Below are positions 61,112-64,000 of a DNA stretch of 64,000 nt, piece by piece. The notes below the pieces were generated by a model. The model was not told where the DNA came from. It did no database searches and saw only the letters and a list, made by a program, of their open reading frames with translations. The stretch lies in the NCBI RefSeq assembly GCF_027925445.1, contig NZ_AP027149.1, positions 248,001-312,000 of the forward strand. The letters run 5' to 3'. The stretch comes from Methylocystis bryophila. GTDB lineage: Bacteria > Pseudomonadota > Alphaproteobacteria > Rhizobiales > Beijerinckiaceae. A program made the translations under genes and the position numbers. The first letter of the stretch is position 1. Each line of letters opens with the position of its first letter.

Positions 61112-62558
61112 GGTCTATGACGCGCTGCGGCGGCACGCCTCGAGCGACGGCACGAGGCTGATTTTCAGCGACTCCGCCAAGCGCCTCTCGCGGGAGCAGC
61201 TTCTCCTCGGCGTCGGCGCGCTTTTGCAGAGGCTGCCCGCCAGCGCGCAAACGATCGGCATCCTCGCCCCGAATGGCGTCGATTGGGCGGCCGCGCAATT
61301 CGCGGGCGTAGCGGGCGGCAAGACCATTGTGCCGCTCCCTCTCTTCTTCAGCGCCGAGCAGCTCGGCCACATCATCCGCGACGCTGGCGTCGAGCTCATC
61401 CTTTGTAGCGAGGAGCTGCGGTCGGCGGCGAGCGGCTGGGGCATAGCGACAGAGTCTATTATTGGCGACTTATCCGCCGAGCCGGCCGAATTCGTCGGAG
61501 GGTTCAGACAGATCATCTACACGTCGGGGAGCACCGGCCATCCCAAGGGCGTGCGGCTCGACGCAAGCCAGCTCGGCTGGTCGGCGCAAGCCGTGGCGGA
61601 AGCGAGCCAAGCGCGCGAGACGGATTCTTTTCTCTCGATCTTGCCTTTGCCGCTTCTCCTGGAGACGATATCGGCGATCTTTCTTCCCCTGCTCGTCGGC
61701 GGCCGTGCGCATTTCGCCGCGGAGAGCGCGCGCATCTTCGCAGGCGGCGGTCAGCTCGACCTCGTTGCCTTGTTCGAAGAGGCGCGGCCCAGCTGCACGG
61801 TGCTCGCGCCGCAACTCCTTGGCTTGTGGGTTCAACAGCTCTCAGGCGCCGGCCGGCGCGCGCCTCAGAGTCTGCGTTTCGTCGCGGTCGGCGGCGCCTC
61901 GACGCCTGCCCCGCTGATCGAGTCGGCCTGGAACGTCGGGATTCCCGTCTATGAGGGCTACGGACTCTCCGAATGCTGCTCCGTCGTCACGCTCAACCGC
62001 CCGGGCGAGATCAAGAAAGGCTCGGTGGGCCGTCCTCTGCGAGGGCTCGAGCTTTCAATCGACGACGGCGAGATTGTCGTCAAAGGCCCCTCGGTGATGG
62101 AAGGCTATCTCGGCGGCCTCAACCCAGGCGGAATCTGGCGCACGGGCGACCTCGGCTCGCTCGACGAGGCTGGCTATCTCACCGTTTTTGGCCGCAAGGA
62201 CAATCTCATCGTCACCTCGCTGGGGCGCAATGTCAGCCCGGAATGGATCGAGACGATGCTGCTCGCCGATCGACGCATTGGCCTTTGCGTGGTGTGCGGT
62301 CATGGCGAGGCGCATCTCACCGCGCTCGTCGTTCCATCGGCCGCCGGCGCCGAGTGGTTCGCGGAGACCGGTCACGACGAGTGGCTCGCGCTGATCGCGC
62401 AATGTTGCGCCGGCGCCCCCTCCTATGCTGTGCCGCAAGCGATGGTCGTGATGCCGCCGCATGAATTAGCGAGACAGGGTTTGGTCACCGGAAACGGCCG
62501 GTTTCGCCGTCAGGAAGCCGCCGCTTTTTTGAAAGAGAGTCGAGGGGCCGTCGCTTGA
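61104..62558 (+). CDS. AMP-binding acyl/aryl-CoA ligase-like enzyme
   Basis: A 484-residue ANL-superfamily adenylating enzyme. The A3 phosphate loop reads YTSGSTGHPKGVRL, A5 is GYGLSECCSVVTL, and A7/A8 are WRTGDLGSLDEAGYLTVFGR and KDNLIVTSLGRNVSP. The length is somewhat short. It should activate a carboxylate as acyl-AMP, for transfer to CoA or another acceptor. The overlapped start makes co-translation with the hemolysin-family gene very likely. The acid it uses is unknown; fatty acids are likely. Confidence 0.88.
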   Translation: MREVYDALRRHASSDGTRLIFSDSAKRLSREQLLLGVGALLQRLPASAQTIGILAPNGVDWAAAQFAGVAGGKTIVPLPLFFSAEQLGHIIRDAGVELILCSEELRSAASGWGIATESIIGDLSAEPAEFVGGFRQIIYTSGSTGHPKGVRLDASQLGWSAQAVAEASQARETDSFLSILPLPLLLETISAIFLPLLVGGRAHFAAESARIFAGGGQLDLVALFEEARPSCTVLAPQLLGLWVQQLSGAGRRAPQSLRFVAVGGASTPAPLIESAWNVGIPVYEGYGLSECCSVVTLNRPGEIKKGSVGRPLRGLELSIDDGEIVVKGPSVMEGYLGGLNPGGIWRTGDLGSLDEAGYLTVFGRKDNLIVTSLGRNVSPEWIETMLLADRRIGLCVVCGHGEAHLTALVVPSAAGAEWFAETGHDEWLALIAQCCAGAPSYAVPQAMVVMPPHELARQGLVTGNGRFRRQEAAAFLKESRGAVA

Positions 62559-62667
62559 GGCTCATGCGAAACTGGCAAGATCGGCCGCTGGACACGGGCT
62601 TGAGGGGTATGGCGATGCGATATGCCCCCCGTGTGCGGGCGCTTTGGGGCGGGGAGACAGGTCGAGA

Positions 62668-63345
62668 ATGAGCTTTTATGGCGAGCTGCTCGCGCGCACC
62701 AAGACGGAGCGCGACGGATTCCAGTCCATACCCCTCATTCGGGCGGTCATGGGCGGCGGCGGCGGCGTGACGCGCGGCATGTATCTGGATTTTCTCACGC
62801 AGGCCTACCACCACGTGAAACATACTTTTCCGCTGCTCGCCTCGGCGGCGGCGCGAACGACCGACGTGTCTTATCAGAAGGCGTTGCTCGCTTATATGAA
62901 CGAGGAGCGAGGCCATGACGCCTGGATCCTCGACGACATCCGCGCGATCGGCGGCGACGCCGAGGCGGTGCGCGACGGCCGCCCGGGCGCGGCCTGCGAG
63001 CTGATGGTCGCCTACAGCTATTACGCGATCGAGCACGTGAGCCCCTTCGCCATGCTTGGGAGCGTGCATGTGCTCGAAGGCGTGTCGGTCGCGCTCGCCC
63101 ACGGAGCCGCGAACGCGATTCAGGCGACGCTCGGCGTGCGGCAGGAGGAGGGCTTCTCTTATCTGCGCTCGCATGGGACGCTCGACATCCAGCATGTCGC
63201 TTTTTTCCGGGAACTCGTGGACGGGTTCGCGGAAGAGGAGATACGTGAAATCGTCGTCCACAGCTCGAAGATGTTCTACAAGCTCTATGGCGACATTTTC
63301 CGCGAGCTTGGGAGTCGCCACGGAGTGACCGCCTATGCAGCTTAA
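62668..63345 (+). CDS. heme-oxygenase-like iron-containing redox enzyme
   Basis: A 225-residue all-helical protein of the heme-oxygenase-like/TenA superfamily. Possible metal ligands are present in several helices: QAYHHVKHTF, NEERGHDAWILDDI, YYAIEHVSPF and GTLDIQHVAFFREL. This pattern is typical of the diiron (HDO-type) branch, such as UndA, which oxidise fatty-acid-like or amino-acid substrates. The ATG at 62668 follows a GGGGAG site. Third gene of the operon; next to an acid-activating enzyme and an SDR it suggests oxidation of a lipid-like acid. Exact substrate unknown. Confidence 0.85.
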   Translation: MSFYGELLARTKTERDGFQSIPLIRAVMGGGGGVTRGMYLDFLTQAYHHVKHTFPLLASAAARTTDVSYQKALLAYMNEERGHDAWILDDIRAIGGDAEAVRDGRPGAACELMVAYSYYAIEHVSPFAMLGSVHVLEGVSVALAHGAANAIQATLGVRQEEGFSYLRSHGTLDIQHVAFFRELVDGFAEEEIREIVVHSSKMFYKLYGDIFRELGSRHGVTAYAA

Positions 63346-64000
63346 CGGAAAATTTGCGCTCGTCACCGGCGCCGGCTCCGGCATCGGCCGCGCCCTCGCC
63401 ATCGAAGCCTCCAAGCGCGGCATGACGCTGGCCCTTTGCGGTCGCAGGCCGGACGCGCTCGCGGGAACGCTCGCGCTGCTCGACGCCTCGAAAGCCCATA
63501 TCGTCATTCCCGCGGACCTCACCCGCGCCGAGGACCGCGCCACGATCGTCTCGCGACTCACGGAGGCCTGGGGCCGACTGGACGTGCTCGTCAACAATGC
63601 GGGCGTCGTCACGGGCGGCCCGCTGGAGAAGGAAACGGACGCAGCGCTCGAGCAAGTGGTCGCGACGAATGTCACCGCGCCCATCGCTCTGACCCGCGAT
63701 CTTCTGCCCTTGCTGCTCGCTGCAAAGCCTTCGCTCGTCGTCAACATCGGCTCGATGTTCGGCGACATTCCCTACCCGCTCTTTGCGGCCTATTCCGCGA
63801 CGAAATTCGCCTTGCGCGGCTTCTCCGAGGCGCTACGCCGGGAGTATCGCGAACGCGGGATCAGCGTGACCTACGCCGCGCCGCGCGCCACCAAAACCGA
63901 GGGCGTCGACGCTTTGGAAAAGCTCATCGCCGCGATGCAGCCCAAACTCGACGATCCCGCGACCGTCGCAGCCCAGATCTGGACCGCCGTCGAGAAGGGT
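63335..64000 (+). CDS. short-chain dehydrogenase/reductase, 3' end missing
   Basis: From an ATG at 63335, overlapping the previous stop by 11 bases: MQLNGKFALVTGAGSGIGRA (NAD(P)-binding TGxxxGxG), VLVNNAGVVTGGPL, NIGSMFGD with the catalytic Ser, and YSATKFALRGFSEAL with Tyr-x3-Lys. Classical SDR; it would reduce or oxidise a carbonyl/alcohol group using NAD(P)H. Runs off the right edge after about 222 residues, near the family's usual length of 250. Fourth gene of the operon. Confidence 0.93.
   Translation, partial: MQLNGKFALVTGAGSGIGRALAIEASKRGMTLALCGRRPDALAGTLALLDASKAHIVIPADLTRAEDRATIVSRLTEAWGRLDVLVNNAGVVTGGPLEKETDAALEQVVATNVTAPIALTRDLLPLLLAAKPSLVVNIGSMFGDIPYPLFAAYSATKFALRGFSEALRREYRERGISVTYAAPRATKTEGVDALEKLIAAMQPKLDDPATVAAQIWTAVEKG

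Noticed and set aside
62485..63768. 427-codon minus-strand frame opposite the HO-like and SDR genes
   Set aside because: Antisense to clear coding sequence and without family motifs.

Overview
The window reads as chromosomal DNA of a GC-rich alphaproteobacterium, probably order Hyphomicrobiales (Rhizobiales), possibly a Methylocystis/Methylosinus-like relative. This rests on protein character, the serC-serA order, alphaproteobacterial tRNA sequences and a dispersed palindromic repeat of a type seen in that order. It was not tested by any search.

Layout. (1) 1-14.2 kb is mostly housekeeping: a partial YjdM/PhnA-like gene, a relic of an initiator-tRNA 3' end, an SRPBCC protein, a large CheB-CheR-PAS-GAF-histidine kinase-REC fusion, rplT/rpmI with a leader hairpin, serB, a VapC/Phd-type toxin-antitoxin pair, serA/serC with a candidate leader RNA, a DUF2147 protein, a NifU-like scaffold and folE. 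(2) 14.24-60.2 kb looks like one genomic island. Its left end is an intact tRNA-Met overlapped by a large serine recombinase. Its right end carries a degenerate tRNA-Met 3' end beside a decayed 3' fragment of a similar recombinase. A gene-poor stretch (15.9-18.6 kb) holds three iterons between perfect DnaA boxes, which suggests a plasmid-like ancestor. (3) 60.5-64 kb is a tight four-gene operon: thermostable-hemolysin-family protein, AMP-binding ligase, heme-oxygenase-like metalloenzyme and SDR. Its role is not known to me.

The island cargo is a surface-polysaccharide locus. It has an ABC exporter set (KpsT-KpsE-KpsM-like) plus a second KpsE-like protein, six glycosyltransferases including one of 1226 residues with three catalytic-type modules, nucleotide-sugar genes (rfbF-like cytidylyltransferase, two SDRs, a 3,5-epimerase), four or five methyltransferases, two sulfotransferases, an SGNH hydrolase, a secreted beta-helix protein and a sulfatase-like protein. 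The inferred product is an exported, probably methylated and sulfated polysaccharide. KpsC/S/D-like genes are not in the window, so the export route is incomplete here.

The island is a mosaic. The stretch 33.4-39.5 kb looks AT-richer than its flanks, as does 52.3-56.6 kb. Fragments of an ISL3-family transposase lie on both sides of a 6-kb block, with ISKra4-like scraps nearby. Two copies of one palindromic repeat occur in the window: one supplies the stop codon of the NifU-like gene, the other sits in frame inside a glycosyltransferase.
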